Below are positions 1 to 8,450 of a stretch of 34,057 bases of DNA, in pieces. A program made the translations under genes and the position numbers. This DNA comes from a virus, in IMG/VR virus record IMGVR_UViG_3300023179_000300, positions 1-34,057 of that record, one strand, 5' to 3'. Each line of letters starts with the position of its first letter. The first letter of the stretch is position 1. The notes below the pieces were generated by a model. The model searched no databases. It had not been told where the DNA came from and saw only the letters and a list, made by a program, of their open reading frames with translations.

Positions 1-162
1 AATCATTCTTTCTACAGCATCTTCTGTATAAATGTATATGGCACATAACGTATTTGCTGCTACGTGAATTGTGGGACTACAAAATATTGGTACTAACAAC
101 GTTTTGCGACCTTGTATGTATTGCAATATGCTTAGTACGTCTTGTTCAGTATCCACAATCAT
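1..162 (-). CDS. Hypothetical protein, N-terminal 54 residues only
   Basis: An open frame begins at the ATG at 162 and stays open to the left edge of the window, so only the N-terminus (MIVDTEQDVLSILQYIQGRK...) is visible. It starts 23 bases after the stop of the preceding gene and continues the same transcription direction. The start has no Shine-Dalgarno sequence, like the two genes just upstream of it. A hydrophobic stretch around residues 21-30 (TLLVPIF) and another around residues 35-43 look like buried core strands rather than membrane segments. I do not recognise the family. Its position after baseplate genes makes a structural or late function possible, but nothing in the sequence proves it. 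The frame is supported by its continuity and tight packing only. Confidence 0.6.
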   Translation of the reverse strand, partial: MIVDTEQDVLSILQYIQGRKTLLVPIFCSPTIHVAANTLCAIYIYTEDAVERMI

Positions 163-185
163 ATGCAAATAATAAGAAAAAAACG

Positions 186-809
186 TTACGAATCCAACCC
201 GTTGATATCTACAGGCACAACGTAATCAGAATCTGTATAAAATTGTGTTAGATTTGTTAACTCGTTTGCAATATCAGGAATTGTAGTGATTGCATTTGCA
301 ATTTCAAGTTTATTTTTTGTTATAACTCCAGGTTGAAATGCACCACGGTATGTAGTATCATCCAAATTACCCGTTATAGTCCATTGCATAGACAATGCTC
401 GATACATTTTTTTATCAATCGTATTAGAACTCCATTTTTGATATGTTGTTTGATTTACTTCTAAAATTTTAGGATCGTTTATGCGTTGCATAAAATATCT
501 TGTAATGAAGCCATTAGTAATATCTGATTTGGTAACAATAGGCTGCATGGCCAATGGAGTTTCATAACGTACAACAATATTTGGTTTTAATTGGTTGTAT
601 TGTTCATTAGTTGTATCATATTTAACATACGGAAATAACTGTTTAGATATTTTACTGTTCCATACCTGATTTGTATAACGTTCACCCGTTGCATAAGAAT
701 GATATGATCCAACATATTCTACATTGTCTTCGGTCATGTATTCACTACCACTTGTATACAAGTTGTTGGTTATTTCGTCTGCCGTATAAAATGTTTTTAA
801 TCTAGACAT
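186..809 (-). CDS. Conserved-looking structural protein of unknown function, downstream of the hub gene
   Basis: A protein of about 207 residues (MSRLKTFYTADEI...) with no membrane segment or signal peptide. It is rich in Tyr, Thr and Asn, as beta-rich virion proteins often are. I chose the ATG at 809 because it lies one base after the stop of the hub gene, in a TAATATG junction also seen at 3060 and 25547. The longer frame would need a TTG at 818. There is no Shine-Dalgarno sequence, so translation may be coupled to the hub gene. From memory, similar proteins beginning with this kind of KTxYTADEI sequence occur as unannotated genes beside baseplate genes of marine T4-like phages. A baseplate or tail role is therefore plausible but inferred from context. 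Confidence 0.75.
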   Translation of the reverse strand: MSRLKTFYTADEITNNLYTSGSEYMTEDNVEYVGSYHSYATGERYTNQVWNSKISKQLFPYVKYDTTNEQYNQLKPNIVVRYETPLAMQPIVTKSDITNGFITRYFMQRINDPKILEVNQTTYQKWSSNTIDKKMYRALSMQWTITGNLDDTTYRGAFQPGVITKNKLEIANAITTIPDIANELTNLTQFYTDSDYVVPVDINGLDS

Positions 810-810
810 A

Positions 811-3060
811 TTATTCAATACTTGGTCTTTGTATGCACGTTATTTGTGTTTTCCATTCACCCGTATTGGACACGGTATGACTAATACTTATAATACTAAA
901 TACCGTATTAACGCGGTATTTTTCAGGTAATCCATCAAAAGTTAAAACATCCCCATACCGAAAGCCGTTAATACCACTAATTGTAAAGTTTACGGTGAAT
1001 GGAAATAATGGAGCTGTAAGTAAATTTGAATTTTTAATATCACTTGTTGGATATTGTATGTATCGCTTTAACGCTAAACTTAATTCTGCTTGAACTGTAG
1101 GAACATTGGGAGACCTACCAAATTTTTGTTTTGCATCGCGCAATTTTTGTGCAGCATCTACATGTTGTGCATTGTATTGAGCTAAAATTTTGTTAACAGC
1201 ATCTACATTTTTTCCATTATACATAAAATTTAAATATGGTGCAATGTCTTCTTCTGATATATTAGCATTTGAATTTAAAACGTATGAAAGATTTTTTGCT
1301 GATTCTGGTAATTTTGCTGAAAATTGAAAATCTTCTACAATTGTTCCATGCGGATGATTTGCAAACATTGGTACTGAAAATGCTATTACCTTGCTTGTAT
1401 CTGCAGGAGTGCGAACAAATTTACTGTCAGTTAAATACAATTTACTTGTATCATATGGATATGTAACCAATGTTAAATTAATTGCATTACCAGATGCAAG
1501 TGTTATTTTATTACATAATAGTTCAATAAATTTACCTACGGAAAAAGACAATGTATTTTTTTGACTTAAATTATTAATTAAAGTTTCTATAGTTTCTAAA
1601 TTTATGAATATCCGAGATGGATAAAGTTTACCGGCATCATCCGGACTTTTTTCATATACCCCTGGCCATTCTTTCCATAGTCCTTGTTGTTTTAACACAT
1701 CAGTATTAACTGAATTATCAGTTAATTGTTTTAAAACATCATGATAATATACTAAATCTCCATATACGTTGTGATCGTTTTGTCGCCCGATTCGCAAAGA
1801 AGGATTCCCTTCAATATTTAGATCTTTTGGTAAGAATAAAATTTCATTGGGATTTGATGATACCATTAATGGATAATATACACTAAAACATTCTACATCC
1901 GTACAAATAATTTGTGCGCCAGGCAATTTAGTTAAAACATAGCTATTAATGTGTTGTATCAATGCACCCAATGTTATGTAACGTGTATCATTAGTTGATG
2001 ATGCCACGGGCGTATGTATGATGCTAGTTCCAGAATTAGAACGTTTTATTTTTGTTACTGCGGGAAACTGCTCTCCTTTTAAAATAAAATGATCTGTAGC
2101 TTGCGGTGATGGTAAATTTTTATCAATATATGGTATTAAAAATTTGGTTAATTTTGGGGCAGCCGGGTCAGCTTTTTTAAATTGTCCTATTAATTCTTCA
2201 AATCGATTGTACAATATACCATAAAATTCTCGAGAACTAGTAGCTGGCACAATTGGTGCAGTAGCAGTTGTATCGGCCGGATCTGAATTAGCTGGATTAA
2301 TATACATTGAAAGATTTGTATATACGTTGCTAGTACCTGTAAGATTTATAGTAGCTTCAACTGCGCCATCTTTATTATATGAAAAATCAAATTGAGTAAT
2401 TAATCCTTCAAACACAAACCTACGCATTTCTCGAATTTCTTGTTCTAATTCTAGTATATTCCAATCTGGATATAAATTTTTTAGTTTTTCTCGATTTGGT
2501 ATAACTAATTTTGTTAACAACCCATTTGTAGCAGCTCCAGATGCAATTGCAGTTTCTGGATAAACTATTTCAATTCTGGCATATCGGCCTGGTCGCATCC
2601 ATGCTTCTTCAAATTCATCCAAATCGCGATCCGGATTAGGAATTGTTGCATTGAATGATGCTTTATTTAAAAGCCCCATGGAATGATCGCCAATTGATAC
2701 GTTGACTGCCGTAATGTAAGGCCCGGTTCTAGTACTGCGATCTTCTTTGGGGTTAGTAATGAGGTCAACTTTACCAGTTGTATCATTGAATTTTAGTTCA
2801 CGTTGTTCATACATTCTACCAGACATTAAATAACCATCCGGGCCAGTTGGCATATATCTACCTCCTCGTACGGTATTGCCACCCAATGTTGCAACAACTT
2901 CTGATTTAGAACTAGTTGTTTCATATGCTGTAATTTCTACATTTGCTATTTTTGATAGCATATAGTTCAATGCATTATTATCGCGAATTTGAAATGATTT
3001 ACCTCGAGCTCGTAACTCTGTTTGTAAATTTTTATCAACCTCTGAATAAAATATATTCAT
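811..3060 (-). CDS. Baseplate hub protein, gp27-like
   Basis: A 749-residue protein that probably forms the central hub of the baseplate, where the tail tube and the membrane-piercing spike meet. The part around residues 110-165 (YITAVNVSIGDHSMG, then NPDRDLDEFEEAWMRPGRYARI) describes a beta-structured tube-like domain adjoining the sheath and tube axis. The C-terminus (GFRYGDVLTFDGLPEKYR..., then SISHTVSNTGEWKTQI) has the pattern seen at the end of hub proteins of T4-like phages. T4 gp27 is 391 residues, so this one is nearly twice as long. The extra length could replace or incorporate other hub parts, as no separate gp5-like lysozyme is visible here. It starts one base after the stop of the gp53-like gene (TAATATG) with no clear Shine-Dalgarno sequence. 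The hub assignment comes from sequence character plus order; the exact T4 equivalent is less certain. Confidence 0.7.
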   Translation of the reverse strand: MNIFYSEVDKNLQTELRARGKSFQIRDNNALNYMLSKIANVEITAYETTSSKSEVVATLGGNTVRGGRYMPTGPDGYLMSGRMYEQRELKFNDTTGKVDLITNPKEDRSTRTGPYITAVNVSIGDHSMGLLNKASFNATIPNPDRDLDEFEEAWMRPGRYARIEIVYPETAIASGAATNGLLTKLVIPNREKLKNLYPDWNILELEQEIREMRRFVFEGLITQFDFSYNKDGAVEATINLTGTSNVYTNLSMYINPANSDPADTTATAPIVPATSSREFYGILYNRFEELIGQFKKADPAAPKLTKFLIPYIDKNLPSPQATDHFILKGEQFPAVTKIKRSNSGTSIIHTPVASSTNDTRYITLGALIQHINSYVLTKLPGAQIICTDVECFSVYYPLMVSSNPNEILFLPKDLNIEGNPSLRIGRQNDHNVYGDLVYYHDVLKQLTDNSVNTDVLKQQGLWKEWPGVYEKSPDDAGKLYPSRIFINLETIETLINNLSQKNTLSFSVGKFIELLCNKITLASGNAINLTLVTYPYDTSKLYLTDSKFVRTPADTSKVIAFSVPMFANHPHGTIVEDFQFSAKLPESAKNLSYVLNSNANISEEDIAPYLNFMYNGKNVDAVNKILAQYNAQHVDAAQKLRDAKQKFGRSPNVPTVQAELSLALKRYIQYPTSDIKNSNLLTAPLFPFTVNFTISGINGFRYGDVLTFDGLPEKYRVNTVFSIISISHTVSNTGEWKTQITCIQRPSIE

Positions 3061-3061
3061 A

Positions 3062-3358
3062 TTATCTTATATTAATGTTATTAATTATTTGTTGGTAGTT
3101 TGTTTTGTTTGGAATTCGCAAAGAACGATTTGTTGGTACCATCAATGAACCTCGGCCGAGGCCGTTGGCAGCAGCAATTATCCACCAAAGCGTAGGATCT
3201 TGATAAAACCGATATGCTAAATTATCTAATCGTTCTATCGTAGTAGTTTTAATGTATATATCACCAAATGACACTGGCAATGATGGAATTATTGTAGATG
3301 CAAATCTACGTTTTTCATTGTTATCTCGAATTGTTGATGTTGTGCTGTATCTACTCAT
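3062..3358 (-). CDS. Baseplate wedge protein with LysM-like domain, gp53-like
   Basis: A 98-residue protein. Residues about 40-85 (TTIERLDNLAYRFYQDPTLW, then WIIAAANGL and a final LRIP) match the LysM-like signature that T4 gp53 and many small myovirus baseplate proteins carry: a first beta strand, two helices around DPTLWW, and a closing strand. In contractile tails this domain helps join the inner baseplate to the hub. T4 gp53 is 196 residues, so only the core domain is present. The ATG at 3358 follows the stop of the previous gene closely. AAAGGATTG lies upstream at about 12-base spacing, a weak ribosome site. The next gene, the hub, starts one base after this stop. Order (tube cap, gp53-like, hub) agrees with baseplate clusters of T4-like phages. 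Confidence 0.75.
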   Translation of the reverse strand: MSRYSTTSTIRDNNEKRRFASTIIPSLPVSFGDIYIKTTTIERLDNLAYRFYQDPTLWWIIAAANGLGRGSLMVPTNRSLRIPNKTNYQQIINNINIR

Positions 3359-3363
3359 AATTA

Positions 3364-5808
3364 TTACAATCCTTTAGCTTTACCGCGTTGTGTTTGTTTA
3401 TTTTTATTATTTTTTTTCGTTTCTTGTTCTGCCGTTTCGACAATCGTATCAACATTATCACGGAAATCACTTAACCAATTATCCGCACCTCGTTTTGGAA
3501 TTCCTGTTTCATCAAATCGTTTTGCTAATGTATAGAAACGTCCACCTTTTTGTGGCATATAATCACCAATCATGTTGAATTGCAAAGTAACACCAATTTT
3601 CAATGGTACTTGCATCATAGTTGGATCTTCTTCAATGTTAATTTCCCATGATGCGTCCATTGAATATGCATATGATAACGAAGTTAATACAACGGGCGCT
3701 TGCACAAATATATCACCAACCGTTAAACGCATCCAAGGTGCAATCATTGCAATTGATGCTGGATCATATGTTGGCGAAGTATATCCCATTAATGCATTTA
3801 ATTTTCTCCAAATTGGTTTTACTTCATCTCGATCCGTTGCATATACATCAAATGATACACTCACATCGCGTGACATTCCCGTATATGTATAATTTGGATC
3901 AGCACGGCCAATCATTGTTATGGGAGACCAGTTTGCTGATACGCTATCATCAAAATTTGTGATATGAGCACGAAATACAATAATATCATCTGCATTAGGG
4001 TCATTAATATAATCATCGCCCAATCCTTCGGCTTTGGTTAATCCGTTATGCAATTTTGGTCCAGTTAAATAAAATTTTATAAAGTCTTGAGTTAATGATT
4101 GTTTATCAAATAATTCTAAAGCTCGTTTTGGTTTCCAACGATATGCTTCTTTAAGAGTTCGTTTACCAAAATCAATTACCGTTACTCTATCTCCACGAAA
4201 TGGCGTAGCAAGTTCAAGTGGATTTAGTGTTGGTTTCCAATCTCCTTGATCTATTATTTTTGATTTAAATAATAATTGACCGCTCGTTGGATCTGTTTCT
4301 GTATAACTAAATGCTTTTGGTACTTTGGGCTCCCAACGTGTTGCAACATGACTTCTAGATGTAAAATCATTGCGAAATGCCGATGGATTATCATGATCAC
4401 CCCAACCATATCCAGTATTTGCAAATCCATCTAAATTAAAAACACTGTATGGGCCAATTGGTGTTGCTGCAGCCGCTGCATAAATTTCCGATTTCCATGA
4501 TTTTTCTGGTCCAAACCGGGTTGATGCAGCCAAACCATCAACTCTGCGATTTGTAAAATATGCAATTGTTTGATCGGTAGTTTCGAACGTTGCATTAGTT
4601 TCATTGAATAAATCTCCTTTTGGAAATGTAAATGTAGATCTAAAATCTGGATATTTAATAAATTGTCTAATACCTTGTCGCGTTAAACGATCTTTAGCCA
4701 ATGTTAAATAAGTATTTGTTGAATCAAACATTCCTGCTGCCGTTTGACCAACTTGGCCAATCTGCGGAATTCCGGATATTGAACCTAGTATTGAAGATGC
4801 ATATCCAATTAAATTTCCAACAACACTTTTAGGAGTAATATTGGTGTTGATTCCAACAGCCGTATTAGAATATGGACTTGGTGCATTGTTAGCAGTAAAC
4901 TGCGATATGAATACTGGCGATGTACCAATCGGCATAACTACAAATGTTCCAGGCTGTTCAGCTCCTGGGGCAAACGTATTATTAAGCAGTGTTGGATTGT
5001 TTGTTGATTGGGATAATGCAGCAAGATCTGGTCCGGCGGCTACGATGTTATTAAGAGTCGTAGGAATAAAATCATTGCTAGAAGTATAATTAAATGTTGG
5101 TTCATTGCCTAAAACCGTAGTAGGAGTAAACTGTGTAACACCTACCGTTGGATTGGGTATAAAATCATTGCTAGAAGTATAATTAAATGTTGGTTCATTA
5201 CCTATGAATGCATTTGGAGTAAACTGTGTAACACCTACCGTTGGATTGGGTATAAAATCATTGCTAGAAGTATAATTAAATGTTGGTTCATTGCCTAAAA
5301 CTATAATAGGAGTAAACTGTGGATTTCCGGTCGTTGGATTGGGTATAAAATCATTGCTAGAAGTATAATTAAATGTTAAATTACCTCCTAAATTTAATGA
5401 TTGCGTAAATTGTTGCATTGATGGCAACATGGTATTTGGTGTAATTATGTCATTGGTTGTAACATAATTAAACGTATTAAATTGACCTAGTGTTAATGGT
5501 TGTGCAAATTGTGATGCTGCTGCAACCGTTGCATTTGTATATAATACGTCTGGAAGAATATTATACGTAATGAATTGACCTAAGGTTAATGGTTGCGTAA
5601 ATTGCACAGTTGCAGCTACGGTTGGATTGGTGTATGTTACATCTGGCAAAATATTATACGTGATGAATTGACCTAAGGTTAATGGCGTAGTAAACTGAGA
5701 TAATGCCGTTGTGGTTGGATTGGTATACAATACATCCGGAAGAATATTGTATGGATTATTGAATTGTGCACCGGCTTGTGTGGTTGGATTAATCATGCTG
5801 TTATCCAT
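3364..5808 (-). CDS. Baseplate tail-tube cap/initiator protein with N-terminal repeats, gp48/gp54-like
   Basis: About 814 residues in two unlike parts. Residues about 20-250 are nine tandem 31-residue repeats in two families (YNILPDVLYTNP... and FNYTSSNDFIPNP...). The rest resembles proteins at the tube-baseplate junction of T4-like phages. A globular region contains DRVTVIDFGKRTLKEAYRWK, and the C-terminal part contains SANWSPITMIGRADPNYTY and a YATDRDEVKPIWRKLNALMG segment. It ends in a Lys/Gln/Asn-rich tail. T4 gp48 and gp54 are 364 and 320 residues, so the repeats account for much of the excess. The frame is open to an ATG at 5835. I prefer 5808, which overlaps the tape-measure stop (ATGGATAA); 5796 is also possible. 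The function is inferred from the C-terminal part and gene order. The repeat domain is unexplained. Confidence 0.65.
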   Translation of the reverse strand: MDNSMINPTTQAGAQFNNPYNILPDVLYTNPTTTALSQFTTPLTLGQFITYNILPDVTYTNPTVAATVQFTQPLTLGQFITYNILPDVLYTNATVAAASQFAQPLTLGQFNTFNYVTTNDIITPNTMLPSMQQFTQSLNLGGNLTFNYTSSNDFIPNPTTGNPQFTPIIVLGNEPTFNYTSSNDFIPNPTVGVTQFTPNAFIGNEPTFNYTSSNDFIPNPTVGVTQFTPTTVLGNEPTFNYTSSNDFIPTTLNNIVAAGPDLAALSQSTNNPTLLNNTFAPGAEQPGTFVVMPIGTSPVFISQFTANNAPSPYSNTAVGINTNITPKSVVGNLIGYASSILGSISGIPQIGQVGQTAAGMFDSTNTYLTLAKDRLTRQGIRQFIKYPDFRSTFTFPKGDLFNETNATFETTDQTIAYFTNRRVDGLAASTRFGPEKSWKSEIYAAAAATPIGPYSVFNLDGFANTGYGWGDHDNPSAFRNDFTSRSHVATRWEPKVPKAFSYTETDPTSGQLLFKSKIIDQGDWKPTLNPLELATPFRGDRVTVIDFGKRTLKEAYRWKPKRALELFDKQSLTQDFIKFYLTGPKLHNGLTKAEGLGDDYINDPNADDIIVFRAHITNFDDSVSANWSPITMIGRADPNYTYTGMSRDVSVSFDVYATDRDEVKPIWRKLNALMGYTSPTYDPASIAMIAPWMRLTVGDIFVQAPVVLTSLSYAYSMDASWEINIEEDPTMMQVPLKIGVTLQFNMIGDYMPQKGGRFYTLAKRFDETGIPKRGADNWLSDFRDNVDTIVETAEQETKKNNKNKQTQRGKAKGL
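5062..5751 (-). repeat. Tandem 31-codon (93-bp) repeats coding the N-terminus of the tube-cap protein
   Basis: A conserved DNA block beginning ATAAAATCATTGCTAG (plus strand) recurs at 5066, 5159, 5252 and 5345, exactly 93 bases apart. Three further units between about 5470 and 5751 share the same 31-codon period but a different sequence (YNILPDV... type). One 33-residue unit bridges the two families. The Q-F-T and L-G positions align across all units, so the whole array descends from one repeat. Confidence 0.9.
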
Positions 5809-7429
5809 AATATGAATTTGATAAACCTCGACCAAATACCGGATCAGATTTTAATTCTCTTGTTTGATTGTTGATTGCTGCCACTATGGCTGCGGCCATT
5901 TGCATGACATCTCCACTGCTATTACTAGCATTGCCTTTAAACAAATCGGTGCCACCCATTACTACGTCATTGTTATCGATTGACATAGCGCCATGGGGTC
6001 CTAACAACACGCGTCCTCCGCCTGGGCCGGAATAAAAATCACCCGCATCAGCGTCTACATCCGTTATGACCGGCAGTGGATTGGTTTTGCTGACTTTTTG
6101 GCCCCCTACGCCTACATTGATTACACTTCCGAAAAATGTTTTTAATGCGGTTGTAGTAGTTTCTCCGGCAATTTGGGTCACGGCAGCGATAAGCGTTCCC
6201 GGGGCTGCGGTTTTATAAAAAGAGAATGCTTGTTTGCCCGCTTCTTTGGAAAGATCAATTTGTGCGTTAGATGAACTAACAGCGCTGTTTGCATACGTTG
6301 TACCATACCCCGTAATCATGGCTTTGATTCCTTTGGTGGTCATGATATCGAGTAACTCGACTAATTTTTGATCCGTTGAGCGCACATCTTCTGATGCCAT
6401 AACATCGGCGATTTCGGTGGCCGAAGCTCCCATAGTAGCTAATTTTTGTTCAAGATCTTTGCCAGTTAACCCCATTAACTGGCCAGTTGGATCAAGTTTC
6501 TCTAGTATTTCTTCTTTTTTCAACATTTTAGCTAACGTTGATTCATCCATGTTTAAAAGCTCTGACATTTGTTTTCTTGCAAATGCATTTGTACGCAAAG
6601 TTTTGCCTTCTCGTTTTAAAATTTCATGCATAATTTTGGCTTGATCGTTGGCTTTACCTTGAATTGTAGCCATGCGATATGCATTTGTTAAACTGTTACC
6701 TTGATTGTCAACTAATCGTCGTCCTGAAAGCAATTGATATTCCATTTCTTGACCGATACTAGATTCAATGTTCAACAATCCTTGACCGGTAGTATTTAAT
6801 TGAGCCATATTTATACCAAGCTGTTTGGCTTTTATCACGGCTAATTCTAAATCTGCTGGATATTTGTTGTAATGCAGTGCAATATCTGCAGTTAATGATG
6901 CCAGGTCCTGTATAACATCTTTAGTAATTTCAATTCCGCCAATTTGGTCTTCTATAGCTTTAGTTATATTAACATGATATGCTAACTGTTTATCCATGCC
7001 GCCAACGTTAGAATCATCATACAATTCCATGTATTTATTTGCTAAATCACTAGTGAGTCCCAAATGCATTCTCAAAGTTTTTGAAGTCTTTATCAATACG
7101 TCTTCGTAGGCCGCCGTGGCAGTTTTCGCCTGTCCAAAAGATTTGTTTGATGCAAATATTCCGGTAAGCGATTTCATTCCAATTATTAAAGCTTGCACAG
7201 CATCGCCGCCTGTGCCCAGTTTTTCAGCCAAGTTATCTATATTTTCACCAAAAGCTGCAGCTTGTTCAATTGAAAGTCCAAACGTTTGTTGTAAATCTTT
7301 AAATCTTCGTTCAATGATATCAACGCGGTCAAGTTTAATTTTTTGTATTGCGTTTTGAATGCCCCCGACGGAGCTTTCAATTGCTCGAGATTGGGCTAAG
7401 GCTGTTATGTCTGCAATTAATCCTGGCAT
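5801..7429 (-). CDS. Tape measure protein, gp29-like
   Basis: A 542-residue protein, mostly helical, of the kind that fills the tail tube and sets its length. T4 gp29 is 590 residues, which suggests a tail of about T4 length. The N-terminal half is helical with heptad-like spacing (IQNAIQKIKLDRVDIIERRF, LSIEQAAAFGENIDNLAEKL). Around residues 395-450 it becomes Ala/Thr/Gly-rich and hydrophobic. The C-terminus contains GPGGGRVLLGPHGAMSIDNN followed by DVVMGGTDL, a motif common near the end of phage tape measures. It lies just after the gp26-like gene and its overlapping extension, the usual place for a tape measure. AATAAATAT (plus strand), a near match to the recurring upstream motif, lies 15 bases before its start. 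Confidence 0.8.
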   Translation of the reverse strand: MPGLIADITALAQSRAIESSVGGIQNAIQKIKLDRVDIIERRFKDLQQTFGLSIEQAAAFGENIDNLAEKLGTGGDAVQALIIGMKSLTGIFASNKSFGQAKTATAAYEDVLIKTSKTLRMHLGLTSDLANKYMELYDDSNVGGMDKQLAYHVNITKAIEDQIGGIEITKDVIQDLASLTADIALHYNKYPADLELAVIKAKQLGINMAQLNTTGQGLLNIESSIGQEMEYQLLSGRRLVDNQGNSLTNAYRMATIQGKANDQAKIMHEILKREGKTLRTNAFARKQMSELLNMDESTLAKMLKKEEILEKLDPTGQLMGLTGKDLEQKLATMGASATEIADVMASEDVRSTDQKLVELLDIMTTKGIKAMITGYGTTYANSAVSSSNAQIDLSKEAGKQAFSFYKTAAPGTLIAAVTQIAGETTTTALKTFFGSVINVGVGGQKVSKTNPLPVITDVDADAGDFYSGPGGGRVLLGPHGAMSIDNNDVVMGGTDLFKGNASNSSGDVMQMAAAIVAAINNQTRELKSDPVFGRGLSNSYYG

Positions 7430-7443
7430 TTTATACTTTTAAT

Positions 7444-7452
7444 AATAAATAT
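7444..7452 (-). promoter_or_regulatory. Near match to the ATATTTATA motif before the tape-measure gene
   Basis: On the coding strand the sequence reads ATATTTATTATTAAAAG, one base away from the exact nonamer and with the same A-rich tail. It lies 15 bases before the ATG at 7429, within the spacing range of the exact copies. It may be a weak late promoter. Confidence 0.4.
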
Positions 7453-7688
7453 CAACGTTTGGTTTTTTGTGCATGTTGTTTGTTTTGTTGTTCAATGATG
7501 TTATTGATTTTTTTAATCCAAAAGTTTCTCAAAAATACAGGCATATTGTATACAGTATCCCAGTCCCAACGACCTTCACCAAACCAAATCATGTTGAATA
7601 TAGTTTCGTGTAATTGTATGCGATATGATGAGTTAAAACCAAAAAAGGTTTGACCCAACTGGAAATGTTGTCTTGAAGGTGCTCCCAT
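7452..7688 (-). CDS. Out-of-frame extension of the gp26-like protein (candidate tail-assembly chaperone partner)
   Basis: This short frame overlaps the end of the gp26-like gene by about 56 bases in another frame and ends just before the tape measure. Its core, ETIFNMIWFGEGRWDWDTVY followed by NMPVFLRNFWIKKI, resembles small proteins found after the gp26-like gene in many marine T4-like phages. It could be made in two ways. Initiation could occur at the ATG at 7688, which has AAGG five bases upstream. Alternatively a +1 or -2 frameshift on the six-T run at 7641-7646, just before the upstream stop, would give a fusion like the G/GT pair of siphophages or the -2 frameshift of Mu. The frame stays open beyond 7688 only to a TTG at 7700. 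A one-base homopolymer error in the sequence would also explain the split. Confidence 0.7.
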   Translation of the reverse strand: MGAPSRQHFQLGQTFFGFNSSYRIQLHETIFNMIWFGEGRWDWDTVYNMPVFLRNFWIKKINNIIEQQNKQHAQKTKR

Positions 7689-8394
7689 CTTCACCTTCAA
7701 AATTCATTTCATAGTCAATACCAGGAGCATTATCTTTAACATATTCACGAAATTTTTTTGCATCTCGTGCAAAAAATTCATATCGGATAAATTGATCAAT
7801 TGCAGCTCGATCTCGATTTCCGTTAACTTCTGTAATTAATTTGTTGATTGTTTCAGAAACTGTAGCTTGCGTGATTTCATTTGATGGATATACAAATTTA
7901 ATTGTAGTTTCTGCATTTACTTGATATGTAAATTCTCCATTATTATCTGCTTGTAATACAAATGGTTTGAATTGAATTTCCGTTAAATCAATAGTTCGTT
8001 CAATCATATTACCCGTTTTTGGATCTTGAATTTCAACAGCATATTCCGGTCCATACGCCATAATTCGTGCATTGATAATTAATCCATCTTTATCAACACT
8101 GGAAATTTCATTGATATTAATTGGTGTCATGATGATTGATTCTAACAACTTATCAAAAACGACACCTTCTCGTATGTATGAAACGTTAGTTAAAATATCT
8201 TCGTCATATGCAGTCATGTAACGCATTTCAAGTTGTCCTGAATATAAAGGGTGTGTTTTTGCATATATTTTTCCACCCGAAGCTAATTTTACAATATTGG
8301 ATGGTATTTTGTTTTTTTGTTTGTTTTCGTAGTTTTGCCGTGCAATATTTACTAGATCTTGAGATCCTAATCTTGTTGTGACTTTGTTATCCAT
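7633..8394 (-). CDS. Baseplate hub assembly protein, gp26-like
   Basis: A 253-residue protein resembling the T4 gp26 family of baseplate assembly proteins. Residues about 32-85 (SNIVKLASGGKIYAKTHPLY, then LEMRYMTAYDEDILTNVSYI and GVVFDKLLESIIM) carry the family pattern of a glycine-rich turn, a strand, and a D-E-D-I-L-T segment. A middle segment, INARIMAYGPEYAVEI, is also typical. T4 gp26 is 208 residues. The C-terminus ends in NLFWF, where relatives often end in FFWP, so the in-frame product is probably functional alone. It has a good ribosome site (AAAGGAATAC before the ATG) and follows the tail-tube terminator at 8428-8445. Its end overlaps the extension frame, and the last codons hold a six-T run suited to frameshifting. 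The family call is from sequence character and order. Confidence 0.7.
   Translation of the reverse strand: MDNKVTTRLGSQDLVNIARQNYENKQKNKIPSNIVKLASGGKIYAKTHPLYSGQLEMRYMTAYDEDILTNVSYIREGVVFDKLLESIIMTPININEISSVDKDGLIINARIMAYGPEYAVEIQDPKTGNMIERTIDLTEIQFKPFVLQADNNGEFTYQVNAETTIKFVYPSNEITQATVSETINKLITEVNGNRDRAAIDQFIRYEFFARDAKKFREYVKDNAPGIDYEMNFEGEDGSTFKTTFPVGSNLFWF
7639..7648 (-). other. Candidate frameshift site CCTTTTTTGG
   Basis: The coding strand reads AAC CTT TTT TGG TTT TAA in the gp26-like frame. A +1 slip of the TTT codon, or a -2 slip, enters the frame GGT TTT AAC TCA, which continues for about 60 codons through the conserved-looking extension. The stop lies two codons after the run, so the shift must happen here or shortly before. 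Confidence 0.5.
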
Positions 8395-8427
8395 GTATTC
8401 CTTTTTTTATAACTATTTATTAAATTT

Positions 8428-8445
8428 AAGGGGCCGAAGCCCCTT
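8428..8445 (-). terminator. Intrinsic terminator-like hairpin after the tail-tube gene
   Basis: On the coding strand AAGGGGC and GCCCCTT form a perfect seven-pair stem closed by a UUCG tetraloop, six bases after the tail-tube stop codon. The following tract is AAATTTAA rather than a pure T-run, so termination may be partial, allowing some readthrough into the gp26-like gene. Confidence 0.75.
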
Positions 8446-8450
8446 TTGTA

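Noticed and set aside
54-251. Plus-strand open frame at the left edge
   Set aside because: It overlaps two minus-strand frames, would be the only rightward gene, and has no ribosome site or recognisable protein character.
3572-5089. Plus-strand open frames inside the tube-cap gene
   Set aside because: They lie within a long minus-strand gene with clear protein character, have no ribosome sites, and show low-complexity shadow translations.
5062-5751. Regular 93-bp repeats as a CRISPR array
   Set aside because: The period is a multiple of three, the units are in frame and nearly identical throughout, and no short repeat alternates with unrelated spacers.
6807-6815. ATATTTATA on the plus strand within the tape-measure gene
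   Set aside because: It is inside a coding region, on the opposite strand from the recurring element and not before any gene start, so it is probably chance in AT-rich DNA.
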